A DNA stretch of 29,271 nt, from assembly GCA_022448645.1 (NCBI GenBank), contig JAKVBZ010000068.1, positions 1 to 29,271 on the forward strand. The letters are read 5' to 3'. The notes beneath the pieces were generated by a model that was not told the origin of the DNA, ran no database searches, and worked only from the letters and a program-made list of their open reading frames with translations. The translations under genes were made by a program, and so were the position numbers. The DNA comes from Pirellulaceae bacterium. Lineage in GTDB: Bacteria; Planctomycetota; Planctomycetia; Pirellulales; Pirellulaceae. This document shows positions 18,022 to 24,908 of this stretch, piece by piece. Position 1 is the first letter of the stretch. Each line of letters opens with the position of its first letter.

Positions 18022-19059
18022 TTATGTCGATTGTTCGGCCTGCACTTGTCGCAATAGTTCGGATACCTTGCGACGCCCGACGATCCATAAGTACATGCCA
18101 AAGGTTGCCACGATCAAAGTGATCACTCGATAGCCCAAGGCAACAATGAATCCTTGTTGCCGGATCGCATCGTCTGGCGAAACGGCACGGTAGACAGCGT
18201 CGAGCGCCAATTCTAAGGCGCCTAACCCGCCGGGCAGAGGAATGGCATTCGCCACGTTGGCAATTGGAATGATAGCGAAATGTGTAGCTAAACTTGGACA
18301 CGTGCCAGTAAGGCCACGAGCTACTAGATAAATGCCTATGCAAAGCAAGGCATGCGTGCCAACGCTCATGAGCAATGCCCAGAAGAGGATGATTTTGTTT
18401 TGACGAAATGTTCTTAACGACTCGATCAATCGTACCAGCGTGTTGCCTACTAGGGGTATCTTTGTGCATGTGTTCCAGAGCGAGGCGGTGGCAATTCCTG
18501 GTAAAAGAATCACGAAGATTCCGAGGGTACCAGCAAAGGTAAGCCAGACAGCTGTGTTGCCGACCAGCTGAAACGCTTCTCGCAACTGAGGTTCTTTGAC
18601 GTTAAGCTGTTGCAGATTGACGGTTAGCATGGCGACAGTAGCCACTAGCATCATGGAATACAGGCCGATAAACCGGTCTAGAATGACGGTAGCGATGGCT
18701 TCTGTTCGCTTTCCAGCTTGCTCTTGCATCAAGAAAACCGTTTTAACAACGTCTCCTCCCGCTACTCCTAGCGACAAGAAGTTAAACAAATAGCCAATGA
18801 ACCCTAACCGAAGAGCGTCGCGGATGAAGAACCGTAACCCCAGGGCGTTGGCGAGCAGATACCACCGAATGAATGTGATGACGGTACCTGACGAGATGGC
18901 CATCCAAGCGAGTAAAAGAGTTCCCCATTGTTTTTCGGCCAACCAGATTTGATTGACGGTTTGTTCGTCCTTTCCGAGTTGGTAAAACAGGAACCCTAGT
19001 ATCGCAAAGGAGATTGCGAATTTAGCCAGCGTGACTAGGATGTTTTTGGCTGCTGACAT
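18022..19059 (-). CDS. UPF0104/AglD-type (lysylphosphatidylglycerol synthase transmembrane) protein
   Basis: A 345-residue protein from ATG 19059; a TTG at 19086 would add 9 residues. It has seven to eight helices. Typical motifs of the LPG_synthase_TM family are an early FAISFAILGFLFYQL helix, FIRWYLLANALGLRF, then FLSLGVAGGDVVKTVFLMQEQAGKRTEAIATVILDRFIGL (about residues 84-123, with the Gly-Gly-Asp and Asp-Arg), and near the end PLPGGLGALELAL. Family members in archaea and bacteria take part in polyprenyl-sugar or lipid flipping. It is transcribed in the same direction as the GtrA operon, with a 132-nt gap, and presumably works in the same pathway. Confidence 0.85.
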   Translation of the reverse strand: MSAAKNILVTLAKFAISFAILGFLFYQLGKDEQTVNQIWLAEKQWGTLLLAWMAISSGTVITFIRWYLLANALGLRFFIRDALRLGFIGYLFNFLSLGVAGGDVVKTVFLMQEQAGKRTEAIATVILDRFIGLYSMMLVATVAMLTVNLQQLNVKEPQLREAFQLVGNTAVWLTFAGTLGIFVILLPGIATASLWNTCTKIPLVGNTLVRLIESLRTFRQNKIILFWALLMSVGTHALLCIGIYLVARGLTGTCPSLATHFAIIPIANVANAIPLPGGLGALELALDAVYRAVSPDDAIRQQGFIVALGYRVITLIVATFGMYLWIVGRRKVSELLRQVQAEQST

Positions 19060-19374
19060 GGGAACTAGAGTTCGGTTGGCAAGCAAGGATAAGAATGTAA
19101 CAGAGTGTGTCCAATGGTGATAAATGACTTTGTTGAGGAGGTGGTTAGGAGGTGCGATTCAAGCACGATCCTGATATCTACGAGTATGACAGCGTATTGT
19201 TTGACCTATTACGGGGGTATGTTTTTAGCGTGGCCTTGCCGTCGTCCTCAGAATATGGTCGAATTTAGGAGCTGCGATCATCACAAACTTATTGGACAAT
19301 TAAAGGCCAGTGCATCTGGCACTTCCGGAAGTGACGATCGTGCAGTTGTTGCATAATATGCCAAATCGGGTTTA
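19060..19374. other. Intergenic region before the tRNA
   Basis: About 315 nt. One short plus-strand frame (19105-19356) shows no family features. The palindrome at 19320-19333 and a CATAAT box (19352-19357) that could serve as the tRNA -10 element are the only signals I see. Confidence 0.5.
19320..19333. promoter_or_regulatory. 14-bp perfect palindrome upstream of tRNA-Ala
   Basis: CACTTCCGGAAGTG is a perfect palindrome ending 41 nt before the tRNA 5' end, close to the expected -35 position if CATAAT (19352-19357) is the -10 box. It could be a regulator site on the tRNA promoter or chance. Confidence 0.35.
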
Positions 19375-19447
19375 GGGGGATTAGCTCAGTTGGGAGAGCG
19401 TCTGGCTGGCAGCCAGAAGGTCAGGGGTTCGAGTCCCCTATCCTCCA
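19375..19447 (+). tRNA. tRNA-Ala (anticodon GGC)
   Basis: A 73-nt cloverleaf. Acceptor arms GGGGGAT (19375-19381) and ATCCTCC (19440-19446) pair with one G-U, discriminator A at 19447, D arm GCTC...GAGC, anticodon stem TCTGG/CCAGA with loop CTGGCAG and anticodon GGC at 19408-19410, T arm AGGGG TTCGAGT CCCCT. CCA is not encoded. It sits exactly where the chromosome-like genes stop and fragmentary restriction and integrase remnants begin, so it is the likely integration target of the island to its right. Confidence 0.97.
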
Positions 19448-19449
19448 CT

Positions 19450-19483
19450 AAGGCATCGCCAGTGACTGGCGGTGCCTTTTTTT
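19450..19483 (+). terminator. Rho-independent terminator of tRNA-Ala
   Basis: GGCATCGCCAG (19452-19462) and CTGGCGGTGCC (19466-19476) pair over 11 bp with one T-G and a TGA loop, followed by seven T residues (19477-19483). It begins three bases after the tRNA end. Confidence 0.93.
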
Positions 19484-19532
19484 GTCTGTGCATGTCACAA
19501 GATGACATCTGGCATGAGCTTGCGTCACTCTC

Positions 19533-20615
19533 GTGTTTGCCACCTGGGTGACATGCACTGCCATCGGGCGACTCGGACTGCCCCTCGGAGACGCCCGATT
19601 TGCTGCATATATGCTGCGCGCCAGCGGGCGGACCAGCTTCAAAGAAGTCGTCCTCACTGGGCGGTTCCACGACGCCGTTCGCAGCATCTACACCATCGAC
19701 GACGGGCAGACCTGGCTGACAGATTACCAGTTGGAAGAATTGCTCGCCCAGATCACCAGCCAACCGGGTAGCAGCCTGCTGGCAGCTAACGAAGCGATGC
19801 AGAAACTGCTTTACCGTACCCAAGTCGACAAGAATGAGGTCACTGGGGAGGAATACCCCAACCTCAAACTGATCGACTTTGAGCATCCCGAGCGCAACCA
19901 CTTTGTCGCAATCAACCAGTTCTGCATCGACACCCCTGGAACCGGCAAGAACTTCATCATTCCGGACATCGTGCTGTTCGTGAACGGCCTGCCGCTGGTG
20001 GTCGTGGAGTGCAAGGACCAAAACGCGTTCACCGCCAATCCGATGCACGAAGCGTTCAAGCAGCTAATGCGGTACAGCGATCAGCGTCAGGAAACGCATG
20101 ACGCAGGTTTGCGAGAAGGTGAGCCAAGACTATTCCACACGAATCAGTTGGTGATCCGTACTGACGGGGAGCACGCCGAGTTCGCATCCATCAGTGCCAC
20201 CAATGAAGAGTACTTCTATCCGTGGCGTGACATTTATCCAGAGAAGTACCGCCAGTACACGCCGCCACTGAGTAATGAACGCCAGCAGGAAAAGCTGATC
20301 CAGGGGATGCTCCCCAAGGAAACGCTGCTGGACATCATTCGCAACTGCATCGTGTTTATGGATACGGAAAAGACACGTATTAAGGTCGTCTGCCGTTATC
20401 AGCAGTACCGTGCGACCTGCAAGATCATTGAGCGGCTGAGGACAGGCGAGACTCCCGAAGATCGTAGTGGCGTGATCTGGCATACGCAAGGGGCCGGTAA
20501 GTCGCTGACGATCGTGTTTGTGATACGCAAGCTAAGAATGTACGATGACCTGAAGGATTTCAAGGTCTGCCGCTCCTGGATTCAGGAACCATCCGTTGAA
20601 CCACGCCGACATTAA
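19533..20615 (+). pseudogene. hsdR: Truncated type I restriction enzyme R subunit (hsdR fragment)
   Basis: A frame of 360 residues whose residues 30-345 match HsdR organisation. The N-terminal nuclease domain has GRTSFKEV, then PDIVLFVNGLPLVVVECK (144-161), the PD-(D/E)xK site; after that come YFYPWRD, GMLPKETLLDIIRNC, KVVCRYQQYRA and the SF2 Walker A TQGAGKS (318-324). A complete HsdR is about 1000 residues and continues with DEAD-box helicase motifs. Here similarity ends near base 20567, and 15 unrelated residues lead to a stop. No hsdM or hsdS is nearby. The GTG start lacks a convincing Shine-Dalgarno, and the first 30 residues look unrelated. It is probably a dead remnant of an R-M locus inserted beside the tRNA. 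Confidence 0.85.
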
Positions 20616-20718
20616 GCACTGGGCTTCAGGATAAAGAAGCATGAAGCGGAGGTCGCCCTGTAAACGCCATTGGTCACGTTCAGGATCAACTTCGTATTGA
20701 TTGTTGTGCAGACTATTT

Positions 20719-21156
20719 ATGTGTTATATGGATCGATCTGTGGATGGTATATTCGGTCAGTCTTGTTGTTATGCCGTATCCAACACTCTCGTGACGTTCT
20801 ATTTCGGCCTCAGCTTCTGGGCCAAAGTATTTTTTAGGTGGGAAACTTTCACCGTGGGCAATCGGAAAGGAACGAGCATCTTGGGGCGACTACTGCTCGT
20901 GATGCTGCCGATTTTCGCTGGGTTTTTGTTTTGGTGGATGACCGAGTCAACTCGGGAATCCTTCGACTCGGATTCAGACGCAACAGACGAACTGAGACAA
21001 CTTTGCGGAGAAGACAAACAGCTTGCTGGTCGCTTGGAGTCTCGGCTTTACCCGGCGATTTCGATTGGGCAGGAGTATCAACGAGCGGGTCTTGAAACCC
21101 TTGATTTGTTCGGGGACGACGCCACTCACGACGCTGCCGTCGGGTGCTTAGAGTAG
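20719..21156 (+). CDS. Small membrane protein of unknown function
   Basis: A 145-residue protein from ATG 20719; TTG 20701 and ATG 20728 are alternatives and none has a clear Shine-Dalgarno. Two hydrophobic segments (about residues 16-38 and 56-74, the latter ILGRLLLVMLPIFAGFLFWWM) are followed by an acidic, Ser/Asp/Glu-rich soluble tail (about 78-145). No family is recognised. It lies in the hsdR debris region and could be an island passenger. The frame is only moderately convincing as a gene. Confidence 0.4.
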   Translation: MCYMDRSVDGIFGQSCCYAVSNTLVTFYFGLSFWAKVFFRWETFTVGNRKGTSILGRLLLVMLPIFAGFLFWWMTESTRESFDSDSDATDELRQLCGEDKQLAGRLESRLYPAISIGQEYQRAGLETLDLFGDDATHDAAVGCLE

Positions 21157-21219
21157 CGCTGTATCGATAGAATGGAAGCAGAGATTGTCCTGTTACGCGT
21201 TGTTTGCACCGAGGTAGCC

Positions 21220-21783
21220 ATGGCAAATGTAAAACATAAGATCATCACAATGTCGCGTTTGCAATCGGCATTGGATGATGTCGTAGACGAGTTAGATGAG
21301 ATGGGCCTTTGGAACGCGAGACTTGCCAAAGTCGATGTTTATCTAACATGGTTTGGAACAGCGTACGGCTGGCAGTTGTATCGCGGTTCCGGTCACATAG
21401 GAATTCCGGCACTTTCACTGAGTCGCGTCAATGAAATGATCTTTGGTGGTGCACGGATGACACTTCGAGACCTCTTGCGTCATGAGTATGGTCATGCAGT
21501 GGCTGATACGAATCGTGGGTTGATCCGGTCAAGGCTTTTTGCCGACGCTTTTGGCACACCACATGATAGTGAGATTCCGTCTGACCACTCAGAAGTTGAG
21601 CATGTGACCGAATATGCCGCGACAAATTCGTCCGAGGACTTTGCAGAAGTGTTCATGTTTTACCTGAAACATGGTGGAAAGATCCCAACGCGGTACAAGA
21701 CGCGAAAAATCGAGCGGAAATGGCAATTTGTTGACCGAATCTGCAAACAAATCGCCAATGGAAAGCGTCGTTGGGGTGCGTAA
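21220..21783 (+). CDS. Putative zinc metallopeptidase (HExxH protein)
   Basis: A 187-residue protein from ATG 21220, which has GAGG (21211-21214) 5 nt upstream. The motif RHEYGHAVAD (87-96) contains HEYGH (88-92), an HExxH zinc site. About 47 residues later comes SSEDFAEVF (137-145), which fits the Glu-Asp-x-Ala-Glu third-ligand segment of small gluzincin-type metallopeptidases such as the Peptidase_Mx/DUF-type families. No signal peptide is visible, so it would act in the cytoplasm. The N-terminal half has no recognised domain. The C-terminus is basic (KRRWGA). The partner and target are unknown; it precedes the methyltransferase-DUF429 gene by 292 nt. Confidence 0.65.
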   Translation: MANVKHKIITMSRLQSALDDVVDELDEMGLWNARLAKVDVYLTWFGTAYGWQLYRGSGHIGIPALSLSRVNEMIFGGARMTLRDLLRHEYGHAVADTNRGLIRSRLFADAFGTPHDSEIPSDHSEVEHVTEYAATNSSEDFAEVFMFYLKHGGKIPTRYKTRKIERKWQFVDRICKQIANGKRRWGA

Positions 21784-21851
21784 CGCGGAAACGAGACCGG
21801 CTTAGCGTGTGAGAGTGACGCGCGACATACAACATCGACTTACTTCACCGA

Positions 21852-21878
21852 CACTCGATTGCTCTGGACAATCGAGTG
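21852..21878. terminator. Strong stem-loop after the metallopeptidase gene
   Basis: CACTCGATTG (21852-21861) and CAATCGAGTG (21869-21878) form a perfect 10-bp stem with a 7-nt loop. It is not followed by a T-run, so termination is only one possibility. It may instead be a protein-binding or mRNA-stability element. Confidence 0.4.
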
Positions 21879-22020
21879 CCCGGTCGAATTGATTCTCGGG
21901 GAGCCTCCCAATAGCGATTGCGACAATAGCTAAAAAAGCCACTCGCGTCGCGAAGTCGGGCGGTTTTGAGATGGGGAGTCACTCGTCACGACCGGGTGCA
22001 CTTGGACGTTATTGATCGGG

Positions 22021-22072
22021 CACAACAATCCAATCACCATTTAACGACAGTCACCATTCACGGGGGGAGGGG
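22021..22072 (+). repeat. Leader element, copy A (about 50 bp, related to 29139-29190)
   Basis: This stretch directly upstream of the methyltransferase-DUF429 start aligns without gaps to 29139-29190 at about three quarters of positions. The best-kept blocks are AATCACCA and TTCACGGGGG. The G-rich end of the element supplies the Shine-Dalgarno (GGGGGGAGGGG, 22062-22072) for ATG 22076. Confidence 0.55.
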
Positions 22073-22075
22073 TTC

Positions 22076-24148
22076 ATGAGTGCCTTTGGACAAGCAATGT
22101 TTGACCAGTTGCAGCGTCCCAACGTCGATATAAGTTTCCGCATGCGGCTTGTCGATGGTCAGGGACAGGATTGTTCTTGCCGCGACTTTGTTTCCTTGCG
22201 TCCGGAAGAGGAATCGCTCGTCCGCGACTGTCTCGCCGACAGACAGGAACCTCGCATCCTGGACATTGGATGTGGCATCGGTCGGCACAGTATTTTTTCC
22301 CGTTCGTTGTCGCCGCACGTGAGGGTTACGGTCGTGGAAGTTGACCAGCAGTTGCGTGATCATTGCATCTCCGAAGTTCCAGGCGCAGTTGGCTACGGGC
22401 AGTTCAATGATGTCCCTGCTGACGCAAGTTTCGATGCTGTCTTCCTGTTGGGCGGTGGGCTCGGTATTTTTGGGGACGAGCGGACGACGCGTGAACAACT
22501 TCAACGGCTCCACAGCCTCGTAGCCGACGGAGGTTGCGTCCTGATTGAGTCTGGAAATCCTTTCAGGAATGAATTTCACGCCGCGCGGCACGTGATTGAG
22601 TATGGCGATTCCGAGGACGGCCCGTTTCCCTGGGGTTACGCAACGCGTGACTGGCTCCAGAGAGAACTTGCGGGAGTGGGCTTCGAGACAGTCAGGATTG
22701 AACCATCCAGTATAGGCGCCCCATGTTTCATCTGTCATGCAACAAAGAAAGCCTTGGCACGCACAAGTAATGACCAGCAATCGACACCAGAACCGATTGC
22801 TGTCGATCCATCCTATCGGCTTCGCGATAACCAGTTTTGGTATAACGATTGCGCATTTGCGGACACTATCCGTGACCAACCCGCTATTACCGTCCGAGTG
22901 GAAGGCCTCGGTGTCCGCGTATTAACGCGCGCAAACCCGGGAAAGGATGGCCGCACAACCTATTCTTTTTTGCTCCCCAACAGAGACGATCGAATTTGGT
23001 GGGAAGAACATCGAGGTGAACAGGTCCGTATCGAACTGCTTGGCGTTGACAATGATGAAAGAGAACTCCCGGTTCTCCAACCTGCCTTAGACAATCCTGT
23101 GCAACCTCCGATTTCAACGGAGGAGAAGGCTCAACCGAGCAATCAGACCACCAATGAGCGAAGCAAACTGGATGCTGAACGTGTAGTTCTCTGCATTGGC
23201 CTCGACATCGCCTGGTTTGGCGGGAGTAAGGGAAAAAGAGACTCCCAATACGATTGTCTGGCGGCCGTCCTGGTGCAGCCTGGTTACGACAACTTCGTCC
23301 CACAGCTCCAAAGAGTACAACTTGACGGTCGTGATCCAGAGGCGATTCAGTTGCTTGAAGCCGTCGATATCATGATTCAAGCGAATCAATCGGTTGAACA
23401 GGTCATTTTTGCATTGGACGCTCCGATCCAGGCCGAAGTACGTGAGCACTTCGGTGTACGTGCGCCCGCACCGGCCGCAGGAACAGTTGAACGAAGGGCC
23501 TGCGAATCCTGGTTTAGTGCAAGACGGCAGGCGATCGACCTGGAAGCCGGAGGAGCAAACGGCTGGGATCCAAAGATCCTGCCCGGTGCTCCACTTGCAC
23601 CGAGGGTTGAGCATTTCCTGGGTGGTCTTGTTGCGCGTGGATTTGATCTCTGGATGTCGGATCAACGTGCCCCAGCGCGTCTCGTCATCGAGTGTTTTCC
23701 CGCGGAAGCAATCTGGGCGATGAAGAGAATGGAACTCTATCCGGCTGAAATGACGGCAGCGCAGGCAAAAGCCTACAAGGAGCAAGAGGGAAATCATCTG
23801 AACGGTGAACGGGTACAGATGCTTGTCCGCGATGTGCTCGGCGCATTCGGCACGGCTAGCGGCGACCAGGTACGTTGGAACGGGCTTGTCAACGATGCCC
23901 TCGCCTGGATGCTTGATGATGAAACATGGCAAACACCTGAAGGACTCTATCGGGGAGGCAAACTTCTTGATGACGTCGTCGATACCATGATCTGCCTTGC
24001 AACGTCGCTCAGCTACCTGCGCCGCCAGGCTCATGTCTGGTTTGACCTCGATCACGCCAACGACGGCCACATAATCGGCCCAGGCTTTCAGGGTGATGGT
24101 CGGTGGATTACTGCATGGCCGCCTGAAGAACGGGAGGCCACACCATGA
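22076..24148 (+). CDS. SAM methyltransferase fused to a DUF429-like (RNase H-fold) domain
   Basis: A 690-residue protein with a strong Shine-Dalgarno (22062-22072) before ATG 22076. Residues 1-225 form a class I methyltransferase: motif I LDIGCGIGR (62-70), an acidic end of strand 2 (VVEVD, 86-90) and FDAVFLLGGGLGIFG (119-133). There is no NPPY/DPPY or PCQ motif, so it is not a typical DNA methylase. Residues 240-340 are an unrecognised domain with an aromatic NQFWYND segment. Residues 370-650 look like DUF429: CIGLDIAW (Asp377), FALDAP (Asp448), VIECFPAEAIW (Glu539) and DDVVDTMICL (Asp632, 633, 636), a plausible RNase H-type acidic set. Its stop overlaps an hsdR start (ATGA), so it probably came from a restriction-linked operon. 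The activity is unknown. Confidence 0.75.
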   Translation: MSAFGQAMFDQLQRPNVDISFRMRLVDGQGQDCSCRDFVSLRPEEESLVRDCLADRQEPRILDIGCGIGRHSIFSRSLSPHVRVTVVEVDQQLRDHCISEVPGAVGYGQFNDVPADASFDAVFLLGGGLGIFGDERTTREQLQRLHSLVADGGCVLIESGNPFRNEFHAARHVIEYGDSEDGPFPWGYATRDWLQRELAGVGFETVRIEPSSIGAPCFICHATKKALARTSNDQQSTPEPIAVDPSYRLRDNQFWYNDCAFADTIRDQPAITVRVEGLGVRVLTRANPGKDGRTTYSFLLPNRDDRIWWEEHRGEQVRIELLGVDNDERELPVLQPALDNPVQPPISTEEKAQPSNQTTNERSKLDAERVVLCIGLDIAWFGGSKGKRDSQYDCLAAVLVQPGYDNFVPQLQRVQLDGRDPEAIQLLEAVDIMIQANQSVEQVIFALDAPIQAEVREHFGVRAPAPAAGTVERRACESWFSARRQAIDLEAGGANGWDPKILPGAPLAPRVEHFLGGLVARGFDLWMSDQRAPARLVIECFPAEAIWAMKRMELYPAEMTAAQAKAYKEQEGNHLNGERVQMLVRDVLGAFGTASGDQVRWNGLVNDALAWMLDDETWQTPEGLYRGGKLLDDVVDTMICLATSLSYLRRQAHVWFDLDHANDGHIIGPGFQGDGRWITAWPPEEREATP

Positions 24149-24253
24149 GTAAAGTCGGCCGGAAGGAAATCTGACCCAGAAACAGGGGATCCAGTTCTTC
24201 AAGAACCAACGGGGTTACGACTACCTCGGTGACTGGCAGGATCGTGAGAACAA
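24145..24253 (+). pseudogene. hsdR: 5' fragment of a second hsdR, frameshifted and truncated
   Basis: ATG 24145 overlaps the TGA of the preceding gene and opens with MSKVGRKE, the typical start of many type I R subunits (MSKVGQKE). A stop follows at codon 10. From 24171 a different frame continues the same family: LTQKQGIQFFKNQRGYDYLG then DWQDREN. This indicates loss of about one base near 24168. Similarity stops near 24253, where a minus-strand integrase remnant begins. The N-terminal type differs from the fragment at 19533, so two distinct hsdR genes left remains here. Confidence 0.8.
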
Positions 24254-24254
24254 C

Positions 24255-24600
24255 GGTTTTCAGATCCAGTTTGACCATCAACCACGTGCGACGATTGGCG
24301 AGCTTGGGGGGAAAGTGGCTCGTCAGGAGCCAAATCTGCCAGCCACTCCTCCAGCATTGCGACCAGATCGTCGTGCAACGGAAACTCATCCCGTTTCCGG
24401 TGTTTGGAAGCGATTGCTTCGATCACAAGAGTTGGAGGTGTCTTCTTCAATTGGAAGCTCTCAGGGGTCAGTCTGGCAATTTCCTGCCGACCTAACCCGG
24501 TTAGGGCGGATGTGAAGGCGAGTTCCCGAAGAACGCCAGTCACTTCTTCCACAGCCTGTCGCCGCCCTTGCCGATCAAAGGTCGGCTGAAATCGTGAGCG
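24255..24600 (-). pseudogene. Broken tyrosine recombinase (phage-type integrase) remnant
   Basis: The minus strand reads LAFTSALTGLGRQEIARLTP, then LVIEAIASKHRKRDEFPLHD and DLVAMLEEWLADL. This is the core-binding/catalytic region of the tyrosine recombinases common in planctomycete genomes (compare the usual TALYTGLRxxELxxLTPxxF...PLHPxLVxxL). Further on, a different frame carries KLANRRTWLMVKLDLKTV, which also fits the family, so there is a frameshift near 24340-24400. The catalytic HxxR and Tyr box is missing, cut off where the hsdR fragment starts. It was probably once the island integrase or part of a neighbouring element. Confidence 0.7.
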
Positions 24601-24741
24601 TTTTCTTCTGCAAAGACCGATTGCCAAAGAGCTTTGCCGTCGGTGGATTATTTCAGCCTAGTGCTTGACGTGAGTATTTTTTCCCCCAGGAGACGTCGGA
24701 TCGTGTTTTTGACTCATCGCGCGCCGCGAGCGGCGGATTTG

Positions 24742-24798
24742 GAAAAAAAATTGCGAAAACGTGTTCAATCTGGTTAACGCGAGCTCTTCTCTTGCCAC
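24742..24798. repeat. 57-bp direct repeat, copy 1
   Basis: Differs from copy 2 (24844-24900) at one base, with a 102-bp offset. It contains an A8 tract, a 12-bp near-palindrome GAAAACGTGTTC (24755-24766, 10 of 12 symmetric) and GTTAAC. The sequence between the copies is not similarly conserved. It lies upstream of the unknown gene at 24909. Confidence 0.9.
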
Positions 24799-24843
24799 GA
24801 ACCGCGTTTTCGAGGGCGTCGGGTGCCCGAGAACCGTGAATTT

Positions 24844-24900
24844 GAAAAAAAATTGCGAAAACGTGTTCAATCTGGTTAACGCGAGCTCTGCTCTTGCCAC
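24844..24900. repeat. 57-bp direct repeat, copy 2
   Basis: Second copy, ending 8 nt before ATG 24909. The near-palindrome is at 24857-24868. If the downstream start is right, this copy would overlap promoter, operator or leader sequence. Confidence 0.9.
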
Positions 24901-24908
24901 ATAGGGGT

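Noticed and set aside
19386..20048. A 220-residue minus-strand open frame across the tRNA and hsdR start
   Set aside because: It is antisense to the tRNA and to clear HsdR coding sequence. Its N-terminus mirrors HsdR codons and its C-terminus is the tRNA complement, a known annotation artefact.
21926..21970. Bidirectional terminator (A-run, GCC/GGC arms, T-run)
   Set aside because: The stem needs several bulges and mismatches to form, so I did not list it.
22076..22750. DNA methyltransferase of an R-M system
   Set aside because: Motif I is present, but no NPPY/DPPY/PC catalytic motif was found, so a small-molecule or RNA type methyltransferase is more likely.
24742..24900. CRISPR array
   Set aside because: Only two copies of a 57-bp unit with a 45-bp spacer, no cas gene nearby and repeats longer than usual.
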